Shown here: one piece after another, positions 1 to 5,383 of the stretch | How positions within the stretch are numbered: the stretch's first letter is position 1 | Layout: each line of letters starts with the position of its first letter | NCBI GenBank assembly: GCA_050743625.1 | Contig: JBOGED010000412.1 | Span: 1 to 10,931 of the forward strand | DNA length: 10,931 nucleotides | DNA from: JBOGED01 sp050743625 | Lineage (GTDB): Bacteria > Actinomycetota > Nitriliruptoria > Euzebyales > Egibacteraceae | Direction: 5' to 3' | Notes under the pieces: generated by a model | Seen by the model: only the letters and a program-made list of their open reading frames with translations | The model's database searches: none | Told to the model about the DNA's origin: nothing | Program-made: the position numbers and the translations under genes

Positions 1-26
1 GCGTCGGGATGATAGATACTGGGCAT
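1..26 (-). CDS. Start of an unidentified gene, cut by the window edge
   Basis: An ATG on the minus strand at 26 opens a frame reading MPSIYHPDA before the window ends. It has a very good ribosome binding site, AAAGGAG, six to seven bases upstream, which is the main reason for calling a gene. It is in the same direction as mshD, but a strong hairpin (57-87) lies between them, so it may be transcribed separately. Nine residues are too few to assign a family. Confidence 0.55.
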
Positions 27-56
27 GGCCGGCTCCTTTCCGTATGTGGCTCCGTC

Positions 57-87
57 CGTGGGTTCATCCGCGGGCGGATGACCCACG
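57..87 (-). terminator. Strong hairpin downstream of mshD, probable terminator
   Basis: CGTGGGT (57-63), a one-base bulge, then CATCCGC (65-71) pair with GCGGATG (74-80) and ACCCACG (81-87). This gives a 14-bp stem with one bulge and a very tight loop. It begins 35 bases past the mshD stop codon. There is no T-tract on the minus strand, so it would be a terminator of the U-poor kind often proposed in actinobacteria. Because it ends about 31 bases before the next minus-strand start codon, a role in that gene's leader is also possible. Confidence 0.6.
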
Positions 88-121
88 AATACCGCGACCG
101 GAGCCGGCCGTTCCATGCTGA

Positions 122-1099
122 CTAGGCAGGGCGTAAGAGGTCGGATGCAGGCTGGGCGCCAGCAGGTTCCACCCAGTCCTGATAGCACACCTCGCGATAC
201 TGGGTCTGGAACCCTTCGGACTCATACAGCGCCACGGCACCAGCGCTCGCACAGTCGACGTACAGGACCGCCTCGGCGCAGCCGCGGTCATACAAGTGCT
301 GCAGCCCTGCGGCGAGGAGCGCTCGGCCCAATCCTGTCCCCTGTTCGGTCGGGTCCACCGCCAGGATGTAGACCTCGCCGACGGGGTCGTGCGCGGGCAT
401 CTCGTCTGACTCATGCGAGTGCCACTTCGTCCAATGGAAGCCGGCGAGCCGTTCCCTCCGCCACGCCATGATCAAGTCGTCGACGTGGAACCATTCCCGG
501 CTCCGCCGCTCGGCGAACTCGCCGGCGTCCCAGTCGCCGTTCTCGGGATGGCCGCGGAACGCGGCGTTGTTGACACGCAAGAACTCCTGGTCGTCCTCTC
601 TCTTCCCTCGATACCGGCGCACCGTAATCCCCAGGGGAAGGGGCAGGTCCGCATGCCGAGTGCTCAGGGGGAGAGACATGAACGCCAGCTCACGTTGGAC
701 CTCGAACCCGAGCCTCGCCGCCAGCGTGCCGCGCGAATCCTCCACACGGTGCACCCATAGGTAGAGCAGTCCACCTCCCGCCCGAGCGAGGACCTCTCGA
801 GTCTCGGCGAGCAGGGTCGCCGCCACGTCCGAGCCGTACCACTCGGGATGGACGACGACCTCGACCGCCATCCTCGGCATGTCACCCGCCGCGTTCCAAC
901 GAGTGTGCGCATACCCGACCAGCTTCTGCTGCTCATACGCCATGATCCCGACCCAGTTGCGGGCGCCGACCCTCAAGTGCGAATACTTGTGCTCGCCGAC
1001 GGGCCGGTGACCCTCAATCCGCGTCGCCGCCTCGATCAGCTCGAGGATTTCGTCGAGAATGGGCCGATTTAGATGAGTGCGCAATTCAATTACGTGCAC
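122..1099 (-). CDS. mshD: Mycothiol synthase (double GNAT acetyltransferase)
   Basis: Mycothiol synthase transfers acetyl from acetyl-CoA to the cysteinyl amine of Cys-GlcN-Ins, the last step of mycothiol synthesis in the cytoplasm. The protein (about 325 residues) has the two tandem GNAT domains of the family. The C-terminal one is well preserved: EVYILAVDPTEQGTGLGRAL at about residues 242-261 carries the acetyl-CoA loop QGTGLGRA, followed by LYVDCASAGAVALYESEGF. A VNNAAFRGHPENGDW segment in the linker is also typical of MshD. An ATG at 1246 is in frame, but it would run 129 bases antisense into the Fur gene. I therefore prefer the GTG at 1099, just before VIELRTHLNRP; a TTG at 1084 is also possible. 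No clear Shine-Dalgarno is seen at either. Assignment is firm to GNAT and strong to MshD; the start is uncertain. Confidence 0.87.
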   Translation of the reverse strand: MHVIELRTHLNRPILDEILELIEAATRIEGHRPVGEHKYSHLRVGARNWVGIMAYEQQKLVGYAHTRWNAAGDMPRMAVEVVVHPEWYGSDVAATLLAETREVLARAGGGLLYLWVHRVEDSRGTLAARLGFEVQRELAFMSLPLSTRHADLPLPLGITVRRYRGKREDDQEFLRVNNAAFRGHPENGDWDAGEFAERRSREWFHVDDLIMAWRRERLAGFHWTKWHSHESDEMPAHDPVGEVYILAVDPTEQGTGLGRALLAAGLQHLYDRGCAEAVLYVDCASAGAVALYESEGFQTQYREVCYQDWVEPAGAQPASDLLRPA

Positions 1100-1117
1100 T
1101 TGCCAAGAGTAACGGGC

Positions 1118-1549
1118 ATGATGAGCGTTGTGGACGTTGCACACCACCTCCGTGACTTGGGATACCGGCTGACCCCTCAGCGTCAGCTGGTCTGGGACGC
1201 GCTTCGCCGATCTGCGGGTCGGCACCTCAGCGCCGAAGAGATTCATCAGGAGGTCACCAGAACCGTACCCGACTTCAACGTCGCCAGCGTCTACCGGACC
1301 CTCACGCTGCTCGAGGACCTAGGGCTCGCGAAGAGCGTGAACCTGGGGGACGGCAGGGGGCATTGGGAGCTGTCCCACCCCGACGATGAGTTTCACCTCC
1401 TCTGCCGGATGTGCAAGAGGGTCCTGCACCACTCGGGCGATATCGTCCCTCGACTTCGGAAACACCTCGCCGCCGAGCACGACTTCACCGCCGAGCAGGT
1501 CGACCTCGTCGTTCATGGCCTATGCGCTGATTGCAAAGCTGGGAGCTGA
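1118..1549 (+). CDS. Fur-family metal-dependent transcriptional regulator
   Basis: This is a cytoplasmic DNA-binding repressor of the Fur/Zur/PerR superfamily, about 143 residues. The N-terminal winged helix includes GYRLTPQRQLVWDAL (15-29) and the recognition region VASVYRTLTLLEDLGL (55-70). The C-terminal half has the metal ligands: H87 and H93 in HPDDEFH, Cys96/Cys99 in CRMC, H133, and Cys136/Cys139 in CADC, so the structural zinc CxxC pair is intact. Which metal or peroxide it senses cannot be told from the sequence. An in-frame ATG at 1073 exists, but family proteins begin close to the DVAHHLRDLGYR segment. I choose the ATG at 1118 (another follows at 1121), with a weak AAGAG eight bases upstream. 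It is divergent from mshD with starts about 18 bases apart, so the promoters must overlap the coding starts. I see no recognisable Fur or Zur box. Confidence 0.9.
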   Translation: MMSVVDVAHHLRDLGYRLTPQRQLVWDALRRSAGRHLSAEEIHQEVTRTVPDFNVASVYRTLTLLEDLGLAKSVNLGDGRGHWELSHPDDEFHLLCRMCKRVLHHSGDIVPRLRKHLAAEHDFTAEQVDLVVHGLCADCKAGS

Positions 1550-1656
1550 TCGACCAGGTGGACGGGGGCGGCGTGGTACCGCTAAACTTCCGTTGCTTCG
1601 CCTCGCTTCGCCGAACGCTGTGCCACGCAGGTATGCTGCCATCCGTTGCCTATCAC

Positions 1657-1728
1657 GGGCCGTTAGCTCAACAGGTAGAGCTCCGGACTTTTAATCCGGC
1701 GGAGCGGGTTCGAGTCCTGCACGGCCTA
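1657..1728 (+). tRNA. tRNA-Lys (TTT)
   Basis: All arms fold. The acceptor pairs GGGCCGT (1657-1663) with ACGGCCT (1721-1727), with one G-T at the end. The D stem is GCTC/GAGC. The anticodon stem CCGGA/TCCGG encloses CTTTTAA with anticodon TTT (1690-1692), and the T stem is GCGGG/CCTGC. The discriminator is A (1728) and no CCA is encoded. A possible -10, TATGCT at 1632-1637, lies upstream, but no good -35 is present. Confidence 0.95.
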
Positions 1729-1757
1729 CGCCAAGGTCCGCGCGGCAGAATCACGAA

Positions 1758-1832
1758 GGAGCTGTGGAGCAGTTAGGAGTGCTCGTCACCCTGTCAAGGT
1801 GAAGGCCGCGGGTTCAAATCCCGTCAGCTCCG
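1758..1832 (+). tRNA. tRNA-Asp (GTC)
   Basis: The acceptor GGAGCTG (1758-1764) pairs with CAGCTCC (1825-1831) and the discriminator is G (1832), the usual aspartate identity base. The anticodon loop CTGTCAA (1791-1797) carries GTC. The T loop is TTCAAAT between GCGGG and CCCGT. CCA is not encoded. It lies 29 bases after tRNA-Lys and is probably in the same transcript. Confidence 0.95.
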
Positions 1833-1835
1833 CCT

Positions 1836-1863
1836 CCCGGCCGGGCCACCGCGCCCGGCCGGG
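1836..1863. repeat. Two identical GC palindromes between tRNA-Asp and tRNA-Phe
   Basis: CCCGGCCGGG occurs at 1836-1845 and again at 1854-1863. Each is a perfect 10-bp palindrome, and the two copies can also pair with each other. They fill the 41-base spacer between the two tRNAs. They may act as processing stems in a polycistronic tRNA precursor; this is inference. Confidence 0.55.
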
Positions 1864-1873
1864 CCCCACCCCC

Positions 1874-1947
1874 GGTCAGGTAGCTCAGTTGGTACGAGCG
1901 CGCGACTGAAAATCGCGAGGTCGACGGTTCGACCCCGTCCCTGACCA
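1874..1947 (+). tRNA. tRNA-Phe (GAA), integration target
   Basis: The acceptor GGTCAGG (1874-1880) pairs with CCTGACC (1940-1946) and the discriminator is A at 1947. The anticodon stem CGCGA/TCGCG encloses CTGAAAA, anticodon GAA (1908-1910). The T arm is GACGG-TTCGACC-CCGTC. Unlike the other two tRNAs here it is followed by an encoded CCA (1948-1950). Its 3' 46 bases are repeated at 2939-2984 and its 3' 40 bases at 4828-4867, marking it as an attachment site. Because the 5' end and native promoter side are undisturbed, this is the functional copy; its 3' part is contributed by the inserted element. Confidence 0.96.
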
Positions 1948-1948
1948 C
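1903..1948 (+). repeat. Attachment site copy A (attL-like), inside tRNA-Phe
   Basis: This segment, from the anticodon stem to the tRNA 3' end, is identical over 46 bases to 2939-2984. From 1910 to 1949 it is identical over 40 bases to 4828-4867. On its right, 1951-1967 resembles the right flank of copy B (CGCA, two differences, then GCCGCTGGTCA), so it joins chromosomal sequence on the left to element sequence on the right. Confidence 0.85.
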
Positions 1949-1959
1949 CACGCAAAGCC

Positions 1960-1981
1960 GCTGGTCACAGCGTGACCCAGC
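1960..1981 (+). other. Hairpin just after tRNA-Phe
   Basis: GCTGGTCAC (1960-1968) pairs with GTGACC plus AGC (1972-1981) with one bulged C and a three-base loop. No T-tract follows, so termination would be weak. It is the islet I version of the flank seen after copies B and C. Confidence 0.5.
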
Positions 1982-2011
1982 CTGTGGCGCCGGCTGGCAG
2001 AACATCCCGGC

Positions 2012-2641
2012 TTACTTCCAGTGAGCAGGGCGGTGCACGGTCCTGGTCGACCCGGTCACGCCTGGTGGGAACTGTGCTCGGCGGAGCTTTGTCTCGTTGA
2101 TGGTGAAATCAGCTGTAGCGAACCGGCGGATCTGGTCGCTGTGTCGCTTGGGTGGGAAGGTAGCGACGAGGGCCAGCGTGGGGTTCATTTCCTTGGCGGC
2201 CCTCATCGCGGGCAGCAGGTCACCGTCCCCGGATACGACCAGTGCCGTGTCCATCGATCCTCGAGCTGCGTCACGGACGAGGTTGACCGCGATCGCGACG
2301 TCGGTCTCCTTCTCCTCGTAGGACTTCCACGTGTGGCCACAGCCATGGCAGCGCATGTTCTTCTCTTGATACCGACCGATGTGGACCTCGACCTGGCCGC
2401 ACGAGGAGAGCGCCTCAAGGTAGTCGGCTTGACGGGCGCCGCCTGCGGGGTCGTCGCGTGTACGCGCCGTGAAGTAGCGGACCACCACCAGTTGTTGGCC
2501 AGGCCGGAGCATCGACAGGGTCAGCTTCTCGAGGTCGAGCCAGAGGTACCGGCGTTGGTACGCATCGCGCAACCCCCAGTAGAGGTTGAACCCGTCGATG
2601 TAGGCGATCACTCGCGATGGTGAAGGGCTTGTGCTTGCCAC
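2012..2641 (-). CDS. NYN-domain (PIN-like, LabA/DUF88 type) putative ribonuclease
   Basis: A 209-residue cytoplasmic protein with the acidic motifs of NYN nucleases. YIDGFNLYWGL (14-24) gives the first aspartate. YEEKETDVAIAVNLVRDA (108-125) gives the second acidic patch. VVSGDGDLLPAMRAA (135-149) gives the SGDGD signature, and LVATFPP with HSDQIRRFATADF (167-179) closes the fold. A CxxC pair (C98, C101) sits in an insert, CHGCGHTWKSYEEK, though there is no second pair for a full zinc ribbon in the visible sequence. NYN proteins are known or predicted metal-dependent RNases; the substrate here is unknown. The start is GTG at 2641, with AGG only a few bases upstream; a GTG at residue 11 is an alternative. 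It is the only gene of islet I and points toward the tRNA, as the integrase does in islet II. Confidence 0.85.
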   Translation of the reverse strand: MASTSPSPSRVIAYIDGFNLYWGLRDAYQRRYLWLDLEKLTLSMLRPGQQLVVVRYFTARTRDDPAGGARQADYLEALSSCGQVEVHIGRYQEKNMRCHGCGHTWKSYEEKETDVAIAVNLVRDAARGSMDTALVVSGDGDLLPAMRAAKEMNPTLALVATFPPKRHSDQIRRFATADFTINETKLRRAQFPPGVTGSTRTVHRPAHWK

Positions 2642-2670
2642 TACCTGATCCGATACTCTGGATGTACCCC

Positions 2671-2690
2671 GCTGGCGGGGCTCCGCCAGC
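2671..2690. other. Perfect hairpin upstream of the NYN gene
   Basis: GCTGGCGG (2671-2678) and CCGCCAGC (2683-2690) form an 8-bp stem with loop GGCT. It lies 30 bases before the NYN start and four bases before a second perfect hairpin at 2694. On the minus strand it could sit in the NYN leader; on the plus strand it would act with the following terminator. Confidence 0.6.
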
Positions 2691-2693
2691 CCG

Positions 2694-2724
2694 ACGGCCC
2701 CTTCGGGGGCCGTTCTTCATTCTG
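2694..2724 (+). terminator. Rho-independent terminator, plus strand
   Basis: ACGGCCCC (2694-2701), loop TTCG and GGGGCCGT (2706-2713) form a perfect 8-bp stem with a stable tetraloop, followed on the plus strand by the T-rich TCTTCATTCT. No plus-strand gene is seen upstream inside the islet. The obvious transcript it could stop is read-through from the tRNA operon running antisense to the NYN gene. Confidence 0.7.
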
Positions 2725-2894
2725 TGGTGCCGGGGTACGCCAGGCTCCGATACGCGCGACGTATGCTCAAACAGATGCGCGCCGCGCGCGCGACCTTCTC
2801 GCCATCGCCGGGTAGGGGGCACGTTCTGACCGCCAACTGACTGCCTAGAGCCCGCATTCAGGCGAACCGCGGCGAACTCCAGCACACGCCTGAC

Positions 2895-2910
2895 CAGCGC
2901 GAATGCGCTG
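2895..2910. other. Hairpin in the left arm of att copy B
   Basis: CAGCGC (2895-2900), GAAT, GCGCTG (2905-2910) form a perfect 6-bp inverted repeat about 30 bases left of the B core. It may be an arm-type site or simply chance; the equivalent place left of copy C does not show it. Confidence 0.35.
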
Positions 2911-2938
2911 AAACAGATCCGGACAGACGGGTTCAATA

Positions 2939-2984
2939 CGACTGAAAATCGCGAGGTCGACGGTTCGACCCCGTCCCTGACCAC
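2939..2984 (+). repeat. Attachment site copy B, internal junction between two islets
   Basis: These 46 bases are identical to 1903-1948. The 5' half of tRNA-Phe is absent (upstream sequence is unrelated), so it is not a tRNA gene. Its left flank matches that of copy C (CAGACGGG, ten bases, CTGAAA) and its right flank matches that of copy A. Both arms are thus element-type, as in an attP or in the internal junction of a tandem array. Confidence 0.85.
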
Positions 2985-2994
2985 TTCGCATCGC

Positions 2995-3017
2995 CGCTGG
3001 TCAGCGTTGCTTTTCTC
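2995..3017 (+). terminator. Weak terminator-like flank of att copy B
   Basis: CGCT (2995-2998), loop GGTC, AGCG (3003-3006), then TTGCTTTTCTC. The tail CTTTTCTC is the same as after copy C, suggesting that the element carries a copy of the tRNA's own terminator flank. The stem is short. Confidence 0.35.
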
Positions 3018-3033
3018 GGGTTTGTTCTTCAAG

Positions 3034-3893
3034 TCACTCGTCATCCTCCTGGTGGTTACTACGACCATTGGCCGCGTCGCGAGGTCCCAACAGGTCGTCC
3101 ACATGGGCGTATTGCATCGTCGTGTGGATCACCGCGTGCCCGAGCGTCTCTATGATCGTCGTGGTCGGGATGCCGCGGAGCAGCAGCAGCGACGCGGTGG
3201 AGTGCCGGAGGTCGTGGAACCGCAGCCGGGGGAGCCCGAGCCGTTCGCAGACGCCGTAGAAGTGGCGCAGCACGTTGCGCGGCTCGATGGGCGTCCCCGT
3301 GCTTGGTCGTGAACACCAGGCCCCACTCATCGAGCCAGACCGGCGACTCTTCGCGTTCCAGCTCCTGGCGCTCGCGCTGCTCATGAAGCGCCTCGATGCA
3401 GACGCGCGGGAACGGCACTTGCCGGTAGGACCGCTTCGTCTTCGGCTCGACGAGCTGGAGGCGACCATTGAGCCGCTGCAGCGACCGCCTCACGACGATC
3501 GTGCCCGCCTCGAGATCGACATCCGTCCAGCGGAGCCCGAGCACCTCGCCCCTGCGCGGGCCCAGGCCGAGCGCGAGCGCGTAAATCGGGTAGAGCCGCT
3601 CCGGCCGGACGAAGGCGATAAGCTGCCGCGCTTCTTCCTCGGTGAGCATCGGTACTCGTGTCTCGGCACCCGAGGCGGCTGGACGAGCGTAGCCACATTG
3701 CGGGAGATGATCTCGTCCCGGCGCGCCTGCTCCAGCGCCCGCCTGAGCACCGCGTGGATGTACTGGACCATGCGCGGTGACAAGCGTGCTATCACGCCCG
3801 TTGGTCTCCTCGGACTCGGCGGCGGACGTCGTCGAGCTTGCGGAACACGTCGTCCGGGTCCTTGCCGTACACCGTGACCCCGCCCGCCGCCAT
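3034..3893 (-). pseudogene. Tyrosine integrase, internally deleted and twice frameshifted
   Basis: Tyrosine recombinases of this type integrate elements into tRNA genes. Reading from 3893, the N-terminal DNA-binding segment is TVYGKDPDDVFRKLDDV; the frame then hits TGA at 3794-3792. The catalytic domain resumes in another frame with SPRMVQYIHAVLRRALEQA. About 90 residues of the core-binding domain expected between them are missing. A second frame change near 3670 leads into MLTEEEARQLIAF, the first Arg motif GPRRGE and the Lys region KTKRSYRQVPFP. A third, within the run of four C at 3295-3298, restores the previous frame with TPIEPRN, HDLRHS and LGHAVIHTTMQYAHV. All catalytic residues (R, K, HxxR, H, Y) are therefore still encoded but not in one frame. 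A further open stretch upstream (about 4029-3895, containing GLAAELGIAVDEAQGFVRV) may be remains of another element gene; I do not recognise it. Confidence 0.85.
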
Positions 3894-4137
3894 CGTGGTT
3901 CGCCCGACCCGCGAGCAGCGCTCGACGGACCCTCACGAACCCCTGGGCCTCGTCCACCGCGATCCCCAGCTCAGCAGCCAACCCGTCAGCGTCAAAGCCG
4001 CCAGCCGCAATCTCGCTATCGATACGCTCCTAACCCCAGCCGCCGTCATGGCCGCCCCCAAGACCGTGACTCAAGCCCCTCAGTGGCCGCAAGGCCTTGC
4101 CCCTGGTCCGCCACGCGACCTCGCTGAGATTCGTGAC

Positions 4138-4143
4138 TATACT
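4138..4143 (+). promoter_or_regulatory. -10 box of the toxin-antitoxin operon, leaderless
   Basis: TATACT ends seven bases before the antitoxin ATG at 4151, so transcription should begin at or one base before the start codon. No Shine-Dalgarno is present, consistent with a leaderless mRNA, which is common in actinobacteria. The -35 position (4115-4120, GCGACC) is poor. Confidence 0.6.
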
Positions 4144-4145
4144 TT

Positions 4146-4160
4146 CGGTCATGACGACCG
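4146..4160. promoter_or_regulatory. Candidate operator for the toxin-antitoxin operon
   Basis: CGGTC (4146-4150), five bases, GACCG (4156-4160) form an inverted repeat across the expected start of transcription. GACT (4135-4138) and AGTC (4161-4164) extend the symmetry outward. Phd/YefM antitoxins typically bind such palindromes to repress their own operon, so this is the natural candidate. Confidence 0.45.
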
Positions 4161-4432
4161 AGTCCCTGGCCGTGGTGAAGGCAACGCTGTCCGAGATCGT
4201 CGATCGGGTCGAGAAACACCATGAGCGTGTTGTAGTGACCCGGCGGGGTCGTGAGGCTGCGGTGATCCTCAGTCCGGAGGACCTGCGGTCGCTGGAGGAG
4301 ACCATCGCGGTGCTGTCCGATGCCGCGATCATGCGCCGGCTCGACGAGGCCGACGCGGCCCTCGCCGTAGGCGATGTGGTCGACGAGGCGGGCCTGCGTG
4401 CCATGGTGGAGCGCCGCCGGCAGAGTGCGTGA
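4151..4432 (+). CDS. Antitoxin, Phd/YefM family
   Basis: A 93-residue DNA-binding antitoxin. The N-terminal fold shows SLAVVKATLSEIVDRVEKHH (5-24), then the VVVTRRGREAAVILSPEDLRSL core (27-48) typical of Phd/YefM. The C-terminal half (ETIAVLSDAAIMRRLDEADAAL and onward) would be the toxin-binding tail. An upstream ATG at 4097 is in frame, but the family start and the TATACT box at 4138 support 4151. The stop overlaps the toxin start in GTGA, so the two are translationally coupled. The product should neutralise the toxin and repress the operon. Confidence 0.88.
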   Translation: MTTESLAVVKATLSEIVDRVEKHHERVVVTRRGREAAVILSPEDLRSLEETIAVLSDAAIMRRLDEADAALAVGDVVDEAGLRAMVERRRQSA

Positions 4433-4704
4433 CTGACCTCTACGTCTTGCGGGTCGCCGGGCCGGCCGCACGAGCCATCGCCGAGAAACTTCCGGAGGCC
4501 GTCGCCGCGGCCGTCCTGGAGTTCGTGAGCGGCCCCTTGCGGGAGAACCCGCGCAGAGTGGGAACCGAGTTGCGTGGGCCGCTGTTCGGTACCTACGCCG
4601 CCAGGCGAGGTTCCTATCGGGTGCTGTACACGATTGATGAGGAGCGTCGAGTCGTCACGGTGAAGGACGTGGAGCACCGGTCGGATGTGTATCGACGCCC
4701 GTGA
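4429..4704 (+). CDS. Toxin, RelE/ParE superfamily
   Basis: A 91-residue protein with the compact RelE fold pattern: an N-terminal strand (YVLRVAGPAARAIAEKLPE), an amphipathic helix, PRRVGTELRGPLFGTYAARR (41-60), then GSYRVLYTIDEERRVVTVKDVEHRSDVYR (61-89). The basic residues and final HRSDVYR correspond to the catalytic face of RelE mRNA interferases, which cut mRNA at the ribosome. The start is the GTG that overlaps the antitoxin stop by four bases. The length and motifs look intact. RelE rather than gyrase-targeting ParE is favoured by RGSYRVLY and HRSDVYR, but this is family inference. Confidence 0.87.
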   Translation: MTDLYVLRVAGPAARAIAEKLPEAVAAAVLEFVSGPLRENPRRVGTELRGPLFGTYAARRGSYRVLYTIDEERRVVTVKDVEHRSDVYRRP

Positions 4705-4827
4705 CGGCGTACGACCATCACTACGAACCATCGCGCCGGACGGCAGCGGGTGTGCGTGGACCTAGAACTCGTCTGACCAGGGCGGATGGACTGGAGTGGT
4801 CCCGCTCAGACGGGGTGGCTGCACCTG

Positions 4828-4867
4828 AAATCGCGAGGTCGACGGTTCGACCCCGTCCCTGACCACC
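4828..4867 (+). repeat. Attachment site copy C (attR-like)
   Basis: Forty bases identical to 1910-1949. The left flank is element-type and shared with copy B. The right flank leads into a good terminator and so is probably the original chromosomal sequence after tRNA-Phe. One A of the anticodon-loop run is missing relative to copy A, which bounds the identical core. No 5' tRNA half is present. Confidence 0.85.
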
Positions 4868-4868
4868 T

Positions 4869-4899
4869 GCCGTTTGTGCTGACCACAGCGGCTTTTCTC
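4869..4899 (+). terminator. Probable native terminator of the tRNA operon, displaced by the islets
   Basis: GCCGTT (4869-4874), a bulged T, and GTG (4876-4878) pair with CACAGCGGC (4884-4892) around loop CTGAC, followed by TTTTCTC. It starts two bases after copy C. Before insertion it would have sat directly behind the tRNA-Phe CCA end; it is now about 2.9 kb away from the functional tRNA. Confidence 0.65.
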
Positions 4900-4989
4900 A
4901 TTCTCAGCGTCGCTCATGGTCGCCGTCTTCTCCGCCTTGACTGCCTGGAAGATCGTCCATGCCGTCCGCCGCTTTGCGCTGGCGGATCG

Positions 4990-5040
4990 ACGCTGGGCCA
5001 CGCGGCGATCAGGACCACGATGCGCTACACGCACGTAGCC
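4990..5040 (+). pseudogene. C-terminal fragment of a tyrosine integrase
   Basis: The plus strand encodes TLGHAAIRTTMRYTHVA, the LGH-x-TTMRYTHV motif containing the last catalytic His and the nucleophilic Tyr of tyrosine recombinases. Neither the sequence before nor after it continues the protein. It is from a different integrase copy than the one in islet II (which reads LGHAVIHTTMQYAHV and is on the opposite strand). Confidence 0.75.
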
Positions 5041-5044
5041 CCGA

Positions 5045-5332
5045 TCTGGACCAGTCTCCTCCGGCGTTGTTGACCCAGCGCACGGCGGTGGGCGGGGAGA
5101 TGTGGAGCAGCTTGGCGAGGACGGTGGCGGGAAGTTGGGCCGCGAGGTGGATGAGTGCCGCGTGACGGCCGGCGCGGGCGTCGATGCCGAGTTTGCCGAG
5201 CCGGGCACCGAGGCGGGCAGGGGTGAGCGGACGGCCGGGTAGGTGTCCGGGGAACAGCCAGCGGCTGGGCTCTGTGGAGCTGACACCGACTCGGCTGCGG
5301 CCGGTATCGATGAGTGCGGTGACCTGCACGCT
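5045..5332 (-). pseudogene. C-terminal remnant of an actinobacterial site-specific integrase-like protein
   Basis: The open frame from 5383 contains RWLFPGHLPGRPLTPARLGA, LGIDARAGRHAALIHLAAQL, PATVLAKLLHISPPTAVRWV and AGGDWSR. This is the pattern I know from the C-terminal end of a group of proteins annotated as site-specific integrases in Streptomyces and relatives. The similarity stops at AGGDWSR (5045), only five bases from the end of the plus-strand integrase fragment at 5040, and the N-terminal two-thirds are absent. Assignment rests on memory of the family, so it is moderate. Confidence 0.6.
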
Positions 5333-5383
5333 TAGGAGTCGGCCAGCAGCGCGCGTCATGATTCCGGATCTCGTGCCCGACAA

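Larger units (their letters stand above)
1949..2938. mobile_element. Islet I: about 1 kb att-bounded insert carrying one NYN gene
   Basis: The segment lies between att copies A and B, which are direct repeats 1036 bases apart. It contains a single gene (2012-2641) and a hairpin pair, and no integrase. Its ends resemble those of islet II: the base pattern CAGACGGG, ten bases, then CTGAAA occurs left of both B and C, and the right flanks of A and B match. It is therefore probably a relative of islet II that has lost, or never had, its own integrase and could have been moved in trans. Confidence 0.7.
2985..4827. mobile_element. Islet II: integrase relic plus toxin-antitoxin pair
   Basis: The segment between att copies B and C is about 1.85 kb. 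It has a tyrosine integrase on the minus strand whose 3' end lies 50 bases from the B core, the usual place for the integrase of a tRNA-targeting element, and a toxin-antitoxin operon on the plus strand. There is no recognisable excisionase, replication or transfer gene. With the integrase broken, it should be unable to excise by itself. Confidence 0.75.

Noticed and set aside
115..936. Several open frames on both strands of 115-936
   Set aside because: They are out-of-frame or antisense shadows of mshD in very GC-rich DNA, with no motifs.
1814..2005. Minus-strand open frame containing VVRDGVEPSTSRFSV, with relatives at 2415-3104 and 4762-5286
   Set aside because: It is the antisense of the tRNA-Phe 3' end and repeats wherever that sequence repeats. 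This is a well-known false protein in actinobacterial annotation.
2021..2623. 200-codon plus-strand frame
   Set aside because: Exactly antisense to the NYN gene, whose motifs are clear; no family pattern of its own.
2939..4867. Copies B and C as additional tRNA-Phe genes
   Set aside because: Both lack the acceptor 5' strand, D arm and half of the anticodon stem, so they cannot fold as tRNAs. They are att cores.
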